9,189 nt of DNA from Planktomarina sp. GTDB taxonomy: Bacteria > Pseudomonadota > Alphaproteobacteria > Rhodobacterales > Rhodobacteraceae. Below, in pieces: positions 1 to 6,882 of the stretch. Each line of letters begins with the position of its first letter. The stretch's first letter is position 1. The notes below the pieces were generated by a model. It saw nothing but the letters and a program-made list of their open reading frames with translations, had not been told where the DNA came from and did no database searches. A program made the position numbers and the translations under genes. The DNA lies in NCBI GenBank assembly GCA_016780825.1, contig JADHLF010000061.1, forward strand, positions 1 through 9,189, read 5' to 3'.

Positions 1-5
1 ATCAG

Positions 6-611
6 GTGGCCTATGCTGCGTTTAAATCAAATGCACTTGACGATCAGAAGGCAAACTTTCCCGCCGTGACACAAACCATCCCGAAAAATACATGGGTTGA
101 CCATCTGAAGCGAATTCAGACAGACCAAGATCAGCAGGCCTTTGCCGAACTCTTCGGATATTTTGCCCCAAGGGTTAAAGCGTTCTTGATGAAATCAGGC
201 GCAGCGCCCGGCGTGGCGGAAGATTGCACGCAGGAGGTGATGGCCACCCTTTGGCACAAAGCCCATCTGTTTGACCCCAGCCGAGCCAGCGTATCCACTT
301 GGATCTTTACCATCGCCCGCAACAAAAACATTGATGCTTTGCGCAAGCAAAGACGCCCCGAACCCGAGGAGCTCACCTGGGGCCCTGAAGCGGAGCCGGA
401 CGCCTCGGATATTTTGGTGATGCAACAAGAGACAGAGCAGTTGAGCCGAGCCATGAAGGCCTTGCCCGGCCAGCAGCGTGAATTGATTGAAAAAGCCTAT
501 TTTGGCGACCTCAGTCATGGCCAAATTGCGGCTGAAACGGGCCTGCCCCTTGGCACAATCAAATCGCGCCTTAGATTGGCCTTAACGAAACTCCGCCAGA
601 CGATGAAATGA
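6..611 (+). CDS. rpoE: ECF sigma factor, RpoE type paired with ChrR (singlet-oxygen response)
   Basis: Extracytoplasmic-function sigma factor that directs RNA polymerase to stress promoters when released from ChrR. Region 2 spans about residues 45-116 (FAELFGYFAPRVKAFL, then STWIFTIARNKNIDALRK). Region 4 spans about 143-198, with the helix-turn-helix AAETGLPLGTIKSRLR. Between them is a short acidic linker (PEPEEL...EAEPDASD). The ECF11-type identity rests mainly on the downstream chrR, whose ATG overlaps this stop codon (ATGA). In Rhodobacter sphaeroides the homologous pair activates repair and photoprotection genes after singlet oxygen, and regulates itself. The start is uncertain. GTG at 6 gives 201 aa, GTG at 66 gives 181 aa, and the frame is still open at the left edge, so the gene may begin upstream. 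No good Shine-Dalgarno sequence is visible for either GTG. The promoter lies outside the window. Confidence 0.9.
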   Translation: MAYAAFKSNALDDQKANFPAVTQTIPKNTWVDHLKRIQTDQDQQAFAELFGYFAPRVKAFLMKSGAAPGVAEDCTQEVMATLWHKAHLFDPSRASVSTWIFTIARNKNIDALRKQRRPEPEELTWGPEAEPDASDILVMQQETEQLSRAMKALPGQQRELIEKAYFGDLSHGQIAAETGLPLGTIKSRLRLALTKLRQTMK

Positions 612-1258
612 ACATAATGAACAAGATTACCCATCACCTTTCAGATCAACTGTTGATCGGCTATTCCGCAGGCTCGTTGCCGGAGGCTTTTAATCTAGTG
701 GTCGCGACGCATTTGTCGATGTGTGACGAATGCCGCGCGGCGGCTCAAAGTTTCGATTCTATTGGGGGTGCGCTTTTGCATGCGCAACCCACAGAAGAAT
801 TGAGCGACGCATCTTTGGCAAAGACCATGGCTTTGATTGCCAAAGGGCCAAAATCCGCGGCGCCTAAGCCTGTTGGCGGCGATGTGCCAGATCCTTTGAG
901 CGCCTATATTGGCGGTGGCTTGAGCGATGTAAAATGGCGGCCCATTGGTCTTGGCGTGCGGCAGGCTGTATTAAAAACCTCTCGCGCCGCAACGGCGCGG
1001 TTGCTCTACATTCCCGCCGGTGCGGCTGTGCCGGACCATGGGCACCGCGGCACAGAGCTGACACTCGTGCTGCAAGGGGCGTTTCGTGATGAAACTGCGC
1101 GCTTTGCGGCGGGGGATGTTGAAGTGGCTGACGAGGATCTGCAGCACAGGCCCGTGGCTGAGATTGGTCATGATTGTATCTGTCTTGCCGCCACCGACGC
1201 CCCGCTGCGGTTTAGCGCTTGGATTCCTCGGGTGGCGCAGTCTCTTCTCAAGCTATAG
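608..1258 (+). CDS. chrR: ChrR anti-sigma factor (zinc anti-sigma domain plus cupin domain)
   Basis: Zinc-dependent anti-sigma factor that holds RpoE inactive and releases it on singlet-oxygen stress. The N-terminal anti-sigma domain (about residues 1-85) has the zinc ligands H10, H35, C39 and C42 (the HLSMCDEC segment). These match His6, His31, Cys35 and Cys38 of R. sphaeroides ChrR. The C-terminal cupin domain (about 95-200) has PDHGHRGTELTLVLQG, giving H144, H146 and E150, with H180 as the fourth metal ligand. C190 and C192 (DCICLAATDAPLRF) match the Cys pair of the R. sphaeroides protein. All known functional residues are therefore present. ATG 608 overlaps the rpoE stop by 4 bp, which suggests translational coupling. 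ATG 617 (213 aa) aligns better with the family N-terminus and is a real alternative start. The 3' end overlaps the convergent rmuC gene by 6 bp. Confidence 0.95.
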   Translation: MNIMNKITHHLSDQLLIGYSAGSLPEAFNLVVATHLSMCDECRAAAQSFDSIGGALLHAQPTEELSDASLAKTMALIAKGPKSAAPKPVGGDVPDPLSAYIGGGLSDVKWRPIGLGVRQAVLKTSRAATARLLYIPAGAAVPDHGHRGTELTLVLQGAFRDETARFAAGDVEVADEDLQHRPVAEIGHDCICLAATDAPLRFSAWIPRVAQSLLKL

Positions 1259-1261
1259 CTT
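1250..1261. repeat. 12-bp perfect palindrome at the chrR/rmuC convergent stop codons
   Basis: AAGCTATAGCTT is its own reverse complement and contains both the chrR stop (TAG, 1256-1258, + strand) and the rmuC stop (TAG, 1255-1253, - strand). With no internal loop and no following T-run on either strand, it does not look like a bidirectional intrinsic terminator. It may simply be a result of overlapping tail-to-tail stop codons, or it may be a protein-binding site. Function is unknown. Confidence 0.6.
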
Positions 1262-2392
1262 CGGCAGGGGCGCAACCGCTTCAATCGCTTCGATCTCTTC
1301 AAAATCGAAATTGTCCAATTTATGCGCGCGCTTTCCGGCGCGTTCGGCCGCTGTGCTGATGCCTTCGATGTCTTTGCGCGCTTGGTTGAAATGGGTGTTG
1401 AGCTTGTCTACCCGATCCACCACCAACTCGACATCCCGGTGCAATTGCCGCAATGCGGTGCGAATGGCGCCGGCCTGTTCACGCATCCTTGCATCTTTGA
1501 GGATGGCCCGCATCGTGTTCAAAGTGGCCATGCAGGTGGTGGGGGAGACAATCCATACACGCGCTTCAAAGCCTTCGCGGATCAACTCAGGGAAATTTGA
1601 GTGCAATTCGGCATAGACCGCCTCAGACGGCAAAAACATGATCGCCCCATCTGCGGTTATCCCTTCTAGGATATATTTCTCGGAAATGGCCTTGATATGC
1701 GTTTTCACCGAGGTGCGCATAAATTTGACCGCATCTCTTGTGTCCAGCTCGGTCGTGGCGTTGCGCAGGGCCTCATAGGCCTCCAGCGGGAATTTACTGT
1801 CTATGACAATTGGGCCCGGCGGATTGGGCAGGTGGATCAAGCAATCGGCACGCTTGCCATTGGACAGAGTGGCTTGCCAAGTATAGGCGTCAGAGGGCAG
1901 CGCCTTGCTCACGATTTCTTGCAGTTGGATTTCGCCAAAGGCGCCGCGTGTCTGCTTATTGGCCAGAATATCTTGCAGGCTGAGCACGTCACCGGAGAGT
2001 TTTTGTATATTATCCTGAGCCTTGTCGATTGTGACTAAACGCTGTTGCAACTCGCCCAATGAATTGGCGGTGGTCTTGGCGGTTGTGGTCAGGTTGAGCG
2101 TCATTTGCTCCTGAACCGCCGCCAAACGCGCCTCCATCAACTTGAGCATATTGCTTTGTTGCGCGGCTTGCGCTTCTGAGACATGGGTCAGGCCGCCGGC
2201 CAATTGCTGTTGCCCATCGCCAATGATTTGCACTCTTTGGTTGAGATATTCCATTTGGTTTGTCAAAGGTGCTGTGGCTTGTGCCGCCCGTCCCGCCGCG
2301 CGGGCCACAATCAAAAGTAAAATCATCGCCACAAGGGCAAAGCCGCCGGCGGAGGCGATTAAAATCAAGGTGAGTTCTGGGGTGACTGTCAT
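1253..2392 (-). CDS. rmuC: RmuC family DNA recombination protein
   Basis: RmuC-family protein. In E. coli rmuC loss raises recombination at inverted repeats, and the family has a predicted nuclease core. Residues 8-30 form one hydrophobic membrane-anchor segment (LTLILIASAGGFALVAMILL). Residues about 45-148 are rich in Gln, Ala and Leu and look like a coiled coil. The conserved RmuC domain runs about 149-355: RGAFGEIQLQEIV, then NGKRADCLIHLP, then PIVIDSKFPLEAY, then AIMFLPSEAVYAEL. E154, D183, D198 and K200 fit the order of a restriction-endonuclease-like core; that reading is inference. The C-terminal tail (about 356-379) is acidic and less conserved. At 379 aa it is shorter than the E. coli protein. 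Its ATG overlaps the mutL stop (ATGA, 2392-2389) with only a weak ribosome site, so translation probably depends on mutL. Being last in the cluster, it is likely co-transcribed with mutL. Confidence 0.94.
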   Translation of the reverse strand: MTVTPELTLILIASAGGFALVAMILLLIVARAAGRAAQATAPLTNQMEYLNQRVQIIGDGQQQLAGGLTHVSEAQAAQQSNMLKLMEARLAAVQEQMTLNLTTTAKTTANSLGELQQRLVTIDKAQDNIQKLSGDVLSLQDILANKQTRGAFGEIQLQEIVSKALPSDAYTWQATLSNGKRADCLIHLPNPPGPIVIDSKFPLEAYEALRNATTELDTRDAVKFMRTSVKTHIKAISEKYILEGITADGAIMFLPSEAVYAELHSNFPELIREGFEARVWIVSPTTCMATLNTMRAILKDARMREQAGAIRTALRQLHRDVELVVDRVDKLNTHFNQARKDIEGISTAAERAGKRAHKLDNFDFEEIEAIEAVAPLPKL

Positions 2393-4200
2393 GTGCGTCC
2401 AAACAACTTTTCAATATCGGTCATCGCCAAGCTGACATAGGTGGGGCGGCCGTGGTTGCATTGGCCTGAGTGCGGCGTTGCTTCCATTTCGCGCAACAGC
2501 GCATTCATCTCTTCGGCTTGCATCCGGCGGCCTGTGCGGACCGAGCCATGGCAGGCCACGCGGCTCAATATCGCATCCAGCTGCGCTTGCAAACTTTGCT
2601 GCGTGCCGCCGTCCGACAGCTCATCGACGATATCCAAAACCAAGCGCTGCACATCCACATGGCCCAAAAGGGCAGGCACCGATTGCACGGCAACCGCGCC
2701 TTGGCCGAAGGGCTCAATGCTGAGACCCATCTGTGTCAAGGTTTCGTTCTGCGCCATCAGAAGAGCAATATCGCCGTCGGAAAGGCTGATCACTTCTGGA
2801 ATCAATAGCGCTTGCGCGCGCACGCCGGTTTTTGCCATCTGGGCTTTGAGTTTTTCATAGACCAAACGCTCATGGGCGGCATGAGCATCCACGATCACCA
2901 AGCCGTCTTCGGTCTGTGAGAGGATGTAGTTCTCATGCAATTGCGCCCGCGCCGCCCCCAAGGGACGGTGCTGGGCCTCAAGCTGTGGTGCCTCTTCCAT
3001 CCGCGCCGAAGGTTGGGGATCAAACATGGTGGCGGTTTCAGCCAGACCGGAGTAGCCAGGTGCATTGCGCGGACGGTCCATTTGGTAAATGCGGTTCGGG
3101 CTCGGTGTTTCGGGTGTAAAAGCGCCGAGAGCGGCACTGGATACGGTTGTCGAGGCGCGATGCCCCGCCTCGGCCAGCGCATGGCGCAGACCGGAAACGA
3201 TCAGGCCGCGCACCATAGCAGGCTCACGAAACCGCACTTCTGATTTCGCAGGGTGCACATTGACATCCACCAGTGTCGGATCACATTCCACGAATAATGC
3301 AACTGCGGGGTGACGATCGCGCGACAGAAAATCGGCATAGGCTCCGCGCAATGCGCCAAGCAGCAATTTGTCTCGCACCGGGCGGCCGTTGACGAAGAGA
3401 TATTGTGCCACAGCGGCCCCGCGAGAATAGGTTGGAAGGCCTGCAAAACCCGTGAGGCTCACCCCCTCGCGTTCCGCATCGACGGCAATGGCGTTGTCAA
3501 CAAAATCCCTGCCCATGATCTGTCCCAAGCGCCCACGGAGCGCGGAAAACATATCGCCCTGCTCGGCTTGAACTTGGAAGACCATCCGATCTGTGGCGGT
3601 GTCGCGCAGTGAGAAGGCAATCGCTGGCTCTGCCATGGCCAATCGCTTCACCACTTCGGCAATGGCTTGCGCCTCGGCGCGATCAGACCGCAGAAATTTG
3701 AGGCGGGCTGGGGTGGCGTAAAAGAGATCTCGCAGGGTGACGCGGGTTCCAGGTTGCATCGCAGCGGGGCGCACGGGGCTGAGCTTGCCACCCATGACCT
3801 GCAATTCTGCGCCCGAGCCTGTCGCCGTGCGGCTGGTCAGTGTCAGCTTACCCACAGCGCCCAAAGAGGGCAGGGCTTCGCCTCTGAAGCCAAAACTTTG
3901 GATATTGAGCAAGTCAGAGCCGTCAATTTTGCTGGTGGCATGGCGCGACATGGCCAAAGCCAGATCCTCGGCTGCAATGCCACAGCCATTGTCTGTGACC
4001 TGAATCAAACGCTTGCCGCCGTCGGTATAGTCCACGTCAATGCGGGAGGCGCCAGCATCAATGGCGTTTTCCACCAATTCTTTAATGGCAGAGGCTGGGC
4101 GCTCCACAACTTCGCCCGCTGCAATTTGATTGATTGCAGTCTCATTCAATTGCCGAATGATGGGCTGGTTTTGGCTTATATTGGGGTCAGGTTTGAGCAT
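2389..4200 (-). CDS. mutL: DNA mismatch repair protein MutL, endonuclease type
   Basis: Couples MutS mismatch recognition to strand incision and excision. The N-terminal GHKL ATPase has NQIAAGEVVERPAS (24-37), general base E41 and Mg-binding N45 in ELVENAIDAGA, DNGCGI (70-75), GFRGEALPS (104-112) and VDVNVHPAKSEVRF (311-324). Residues about 345-415 form a variable linker. The C-terminal domain has the metal-binding endonuclease signature of MutH-independent MutL: D438-A-H-A-A-H-E444-R-L-V-Y-E449, ACHGS (549-553), CNHGRP (581-586) and a terminal FGR (600-602). This protein therefore probably nicks DNA itself. It departs from the common DQHA and CPHGRP motifs at A439 and N582. The length of 603 aa is normal. 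The start gives about 12 residues more than E. coli MutL, and an in-frame stop lies just upstream. No Shine-Dalgarno is visible, and the ATG lies inside an inverted repeat. The last bases overlap rmuC. Confidence 0.97.
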   Translation of the reverse strand: MLKPDPNISQNQPIIRQLNETAINQIAAGEVVERPASAIKELVENAIDAGASRIDVDYTDGGKRLIQVTDNGCGIAAEDLALAMSRHATSKIDGSDLLNIQSFGFRGEALPSLGAVGKLTLTSRTATGSGAELQVMGGKLSPVRPAAMQPGTRVTLRDLFYATPARLKFLRSDRAEAQAIAEVVKRLAMAEPAIAFSLRDTATDRMVFQVQAEQGDMFSALRGRLGQIMGRDFVDNAIAVDAEREGVSLTGFAGLPTYSRGAAVAQYLFVNGRPVRDKLLLGALRGAYADFLSRDRHPAVALFVECDPTLVDVNVHPAKSEVRFREPAMVRGLIVSGLRHALAEAGHRASTTVSSAALGAFTPETPSPNRIYQMDRPRNAPGYSGLAETATMFDPQPSARMEEAPQLEAQHRPLGAARAQLHENYILSQTEDGLVIVDAHAAHERLVYEKLKAQMAKTGVRAQALLIPEVISLSDGDIALLMAQNETLTQMGLSIEPFGQGAVAVQSVPALLGHVDVQRLVLDIVDELSDGGTQQSLQAQLDAILSRVACHGSVRTGRRMQAEEMNALLREMEATPHSGQCNHGRPTYVSLAMTDIEKLFGRT

Positions 4201-4221
4201 GCTACAAGCTATAGCATGCTC
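4195..4221 (-). repeat. 10-bp perfect inverted repeat covering the mutL start codon
   Basis: Arms GAGCATGCTA and TAGCATGCTC are exact reverse complements, separated by a 7-nt loop (TAGCTTG on the - strand). The mutL ATG (4200-4198) lies in the 3' arm. The 5' arm carries a second ATG that opens a two-codon frame, ATG CTA TAG (4217-4209), out of frame with mutL. The hairpin begins about 14 nt after the stop codon of the upstream M16 gene (4237-4235). No T-run follows on either strand, so it is not an intrinsic terminator. It could mask the mutL start in mRNA, making mutL translation depend on ribosomes finishing the M16 gene, or it could be an operator in DNA. The repeat is directly visible; the role is inference. 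Confidence 0.8.
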
Positions 4222-4234
4222 GCATCCGATTCTG

Positions 4235-5539
4235 CTACTCTTCCTTGAGCCCTATTGGCTGTCCTGCCACGACAAAATTCAAGGCCTCTGGCTTGAGCAA
4301 CTGCGCCGCAACGCGATTGATTTCAGGCAGAGTGACCGCGTTGATTTTTGCGTTGCGGGTCTTGATATAATCTAACCCTAAACCTTGGCGCTGCATGCCC
4401 ACCAAGATCCGCGCAATCTGTGAATTTCCATCAAACCGAAGGGGGTAGGCACCGGTTAGATAGGTTTGCGCCGTCTGCAATTCTTCAGCGGTGACTCCAT
4501 CACGGGCCAGCTTGCGCCATTCGTCCCGAATCACCTCAATGGCAGCGCCAATTCGGTCATTGGCACTGGCCACCTGTCCCAACATCACATTGGCGCGATC
4601 CTTGCTGATCAGAACTGTCGAGATGCCATAGGTCAAACCACGCTTTTCGCGGACTTCCGCAGTCAGCCGGCTTTCAATGCCCTGTCCGCCCAGAATGGTG
4701 TTCAAAATAAAGGCGGCAAAAAAGTCAGGATGTGCGCGATCAATGCCGCTATGTCCAAAAATTGCGACCGATTGCGGTGTGGGTATATCCATCACGGTTA
4801 GACCGGCGGGGATGTCCAGCTCCAAAGGCGCAGGTTCGAGGGCCGATCCTGCTGGCAAATCGCCAAGCAAATCGTCCAGAATGGGCCCGAGCTCTTCGGC
4901 CGTAATATCCCCAACCGCCGAGATTGACAGCGCATCCCGCACTAGAAGGTTTTGATGCGCGGCCAGCAAATCTGCGCGGGTCAGTGCCGCGACAGAGCTT
5001 TCTGTGCCTTGGTAAGAGGTTCCATAGGCGTGATCTCCAAAGGCCTGCTCTGCCCAAACGCGCTGTGCTATGTCTGTTGGATCTTGCGCATTTGAGGCCA
5101 GAATTGAGAGCACCTGTTGGCGCACTCTTTCAATGGCATCTGGGTCAAAACGGGGCTGCATTAATGCGGTTTTCAAAAGAGCCAAAGCCTCAGCCCGGTT
5201 TTCTGTTAAGACGCGCACAGAAATTGATAGCGTGTCATCACTTACATCAAAGCTAAAAGAGGCAGATAGGGCTTCTTTTGCAGCTGCGAAAGCCTGCGAG
5301 TCCAAATCTGCGGCGCCCTCTTCTAACAATCCGGTCATCAAAAACGCCGCCCCGCGTTTGTCTGGGGGGTCCAGAGCGGCGCCGCCGGAAAACATGATAT
5401 TCAACGCGGTGAATGGAATTGCCGGTTCTTCTAAAACCCAAGCAGAAAGGCCACCCGGGCTGGTGAGTGTTTTGACAGAGGTCTCGGCCTGCACCGCGCC
5501 CGCCCAAAGCAGAGCTCCTAGGATGACCATACGCATCAT
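4235..5539 (-). CDS. M16 family peptidase-like subunit lacking the zinc motif (R/Y partner subunit)
   Basis: Exported M16B (pitrilysin/insulinase family) protein of 434 aa, probably periplasmic. A signal peptide is visible (MMRMVILGALLWAGAVQA, cleavage near A18). The N-terminal half has the family fold but no HXXEH: the matching segment reads RGAAFLMTGLLEEGA (62-76), so zinc cannot bind there. The C-terminal half keeps the canonical segment GGQGIESRLTAEVREKRG followed by LTY, giving R297-X6-Y304, the pair that holds the substrate backbone in M16 enzymes. It is therefore the likely non-catalytic partner of the upstream M16 protein, as in Sphingomonas SPH2681/SPH2682 and alpha/beta mitochondrial processing peptidase. 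I chose ATG 5539 because it overlaps the upstream stop as ATGA, follows a strong AAAGGAG by 8 nt, and places the signal peptide at the N-terminus. A longer frame starts at 5569 but puts a polar segment in front. ATG 5536 is also possible. Confidence 0.92.
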   Translation of the reverse strand: MMRMVILGALLWAGAVQAETSVKTLTSPGGLSAWVLEEPAIPFTALNIMFSGGAALDPPDKRGAAFLMTGLLEEGAADLDSQAFAAAKEALSASFSFDVSDDTLSISVRVLTENRAEALALLKTALMQPRFDPDAIERVRQQVLSILASNAQDPTDIAQRVWAEQAFGDHAYGTSYQGTESSVAALTRADLLAAHQNLLVRDALSISAVGDITAEELGPILDDLLGDLPAGSALEPAPLELDIPAGLTVMDIPTPQSVAIFGHSGIDRAHPDFFAAFILNTILGGQGIESRLTAEVREKRGLTYGISTVLISKDRANVMLGQVASANDRIGAAIEVIRDEWRKLARDGVTAEELQTAQTYLTGAYPLRFDGNSQIARILVGMQRQGLGLDYIKTRNAKINAVTLPEINRVAAQLLKPEALNFVVAGQPIGLKEE

Positions 5540-6870
5540 TGTGCTTGCTCCTTTGGTCCCATCATCCATCCGGTCACAGAGGCGCTTTCATCAAACAGCC
5601 GCTCAGCTTGCGCCATAACCTCCTCGGGCGTGACCTCTTGCAAGATCTGCGGCCAGGCCTGCACATCTGCAACTGTTAGTCCCTGGGTTAGGGCCGCTCC
5701 GTAGCGCTGGGCAATGCCTGAGACATTATCCATCGCGTAAATCTCGCTGGCACGGAATTGGGATTTGATGCGCTCAAAGAGCTCACGATCAATGCCATGG
5801 GTCATAAAATTTGCAATCGTGGCCTCTATGGCGGTTTCAATTTGCTGTAAATCCACGTCGGGTGCCGGCACGGCCACCAGACTAAAGGTGCTGGGGTCCA
5901 AGGCTGTGGACCGATATTGGGCGCTGGTGTAAATGGCCTGTTGCGTGTCATATTGCAAGGCTTGACCCAGGACAGAGGTGGCGCTCGAGCCGCCCAAAAT
6001 CTCAGCCAGATAGACCAACGCGGCCGCGCGGCCTTGGTCGCCAGTGTTGCGCTCAGGTGCGAGATAGCTGCGGGCGAAAAAGGGCTGCGCGACCCGCTCA
6101 TCGCGAAAAATCACGCGGCGGGCGGACCGATGCGGCGGCTCCTGTCTGCGCGCGCGCGGTGTGACTGATGGATTGGCCGGAAGAACGCCGTAGTATTGCT
6201 CCGCCAAGGCTTTTGTCACCTCCGGGGTCACATCGCCCGCCACAATTAAAACGGCATTATTGGGGGCGTAATGCTGTTTGTAAAAGGTCATCGCGTCATC
6301 GAAATTCAGCTCTTCCAATTCATGCATCCAGCCAATAACCGGCACGCCATAGGGGTGATTCAGGAACAGAGCGGCTTGCAAATCTTCATTAAACAAGGAA
6401 CCCGGCGCGCTTTCTGTGCGCTGGTTGCGCTCTTCGATCACCACATTGCGCTCAACGACAATATCATCGGGGGACAGCTGCAGGCCGGTCATACGATCCG
6501 CTTCCATCTGCATCATCAATTCCAAGCGATCCGCCGCCACCCGTTGATAATAGCCGGTGTAGTCATGATTGGTGAAGGCATTATGCGACCCGCCATTGGC
6601 CGCCACTGTATCGGCCAGTTCACCGGCGTCTAGGTTTGCCGTTTTTTTGAACATGAGATGCTCGAGAAAATGCGCGATTCCGGATTTTCCGGGCGGTTCA
6701 TCGGCGGATCCAACTTTATACCATACCATATGTACGACCACGGGCGCGCGGTGGTCCTCGATCACCACGACTTGCATGCCGTTATCGAGCATGAAATCTG
6801 TGATTGGCCCTTGGGCCAGAGCCTCCAGCGGCACGCAGAGACTTAAAATGGCGAACAGTCGATTGAACAT
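5536..6870 (-). CDS. M16 family zinc metallopeptidase, catalytic subunit (HXXEH)
   Basis: Exported M16B zinc peptidase, 444 aa from the chosen start. The signal peptide is MFNRLFAILSLCVPLEALA, with cleavage near A19. The inverted zinc motif HFLEH gives ligands H67 and H71 and catalytic E70. The distal glutamate is E146 or E147 in VVERNVVIEER. The conserved segment GGSHNAFTNHDYTGYYQ follows the motif. The C-terminal half (about 240-440) has the repeat fold, but the R-X6-Y substrate pair is degraded: the matching segment is YDTQQAIY (307-314), with Tyr in place of Arg. The missing half is supplied by the next gene, so the two probably form one heterodimeric enzyme. The natural substrate is unknown. 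ATG 6870 is preferred because GAGGGA ends 6 nt upstream. ATG 6876 is too close to that site, and ATG 6909 lacks one and adds a polar leader. An AT-rich stretch near 6905-6925, in the 75-bp gap after lspA, could hold a promoter, but I cannot define its boxes. Confidence 0.95.
   Translation of the reverse strand: MFNRLFAILSLCVPLEALAQGPITDFMLDNGMQVVVIEDHRAPVVVHMVWYKVGSADEPPGKSGIAHFLEHLMFKKTANLDAGELADTVAANGGSHNAFTNHDYTGYYQRVAADRLELMMQMEADRMTGLQLSPDDIVVERNVVIEERNQRTESAPGSLFNEDLQAALFLNHPYGVPVIGWMHELEELNFDDAMTFYKQHYAPNNAVLIVAGDVTPEVTKALAEQYYGVLPANPSVTPRARRQEPPHRSARRVIFRDERVAQPFFARSYLAPERNTGDQGRAAALVYLAEILGGSSATSVLGQALQYDTQQAIYTSAQYRSTALDPSTFSLVAVPAPDVDLQQIETAIEATIANFMTHGIDRELFERIKSQFRASEIYAMDNVSGIAQRYGAALTQGLTVADVQAWPQILQEVTPEEVMAQAERLFDESASVTGWMMGPKEQAQ
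5548..5554 (-). promoter_or_regulatory. Strong ribosome binding site for the second M16 gene
   Basis: AAAGGAG on the - strand lies 8 nt before ATG 5539, inside the last codons of the upstream M16 gene. It is the best Shine-Dalgarno in the cluster and decides the start at 5539 over the longer frame from 5569. Confidence 0.75.
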
Positions 6871-6876
6871 GGGCAT

Positions 6877-6882
6877 TCCCTC
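6877..6882 (-). promoter_or_regulatory. Ribosome binding site of the catalytic M16 gene
   Basis: GAGGGA on the - strand ends 6 nt before ATG 6870. It supports that start over the in-frame ATGs at 6876 and 6909. Confidence 0.6.

Noticed and set aside
652..680. TGATCGGCTATTC as a possible RpoE-type promoter inside chrR
   Set aside because: TGATC occurs many times in the window, the -10 part and spacing do not fit convincingly, and the site lies within the chrR coding region.
1086..1616. 176-aa open frame on the + strand across the chrR/rmuC junction
   Set aside because: It overlaps the cupin domain of chrR in another frame and the antisense of rmuC; its composition (many Arg and Ser) is typical of a shadow frame.
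1249..4215. The 11-mer CAAGCTATAGC occurs at both 1249-1259 and 4205-4215, each at a gene junction
   Set aside because: Several repeated 11-mers are expected by chance in a sequence of this length; two copies do not show a regulatory family.
3667..4248. 193-aa open frame on the + strand opposite mutL
   Set aside because: It is fully antisense to the conserved ATPase domain of mutL, shows no recognisable motif, and is explained by mutL codon bias.
5540..5569. Ten-residue N-terminal extension of the second M16 gene
   Set aside because: It places a polar segment before the signal peptide and overlaps the upstream gene, while ATG 5539 has a strong AAAGGAG site.
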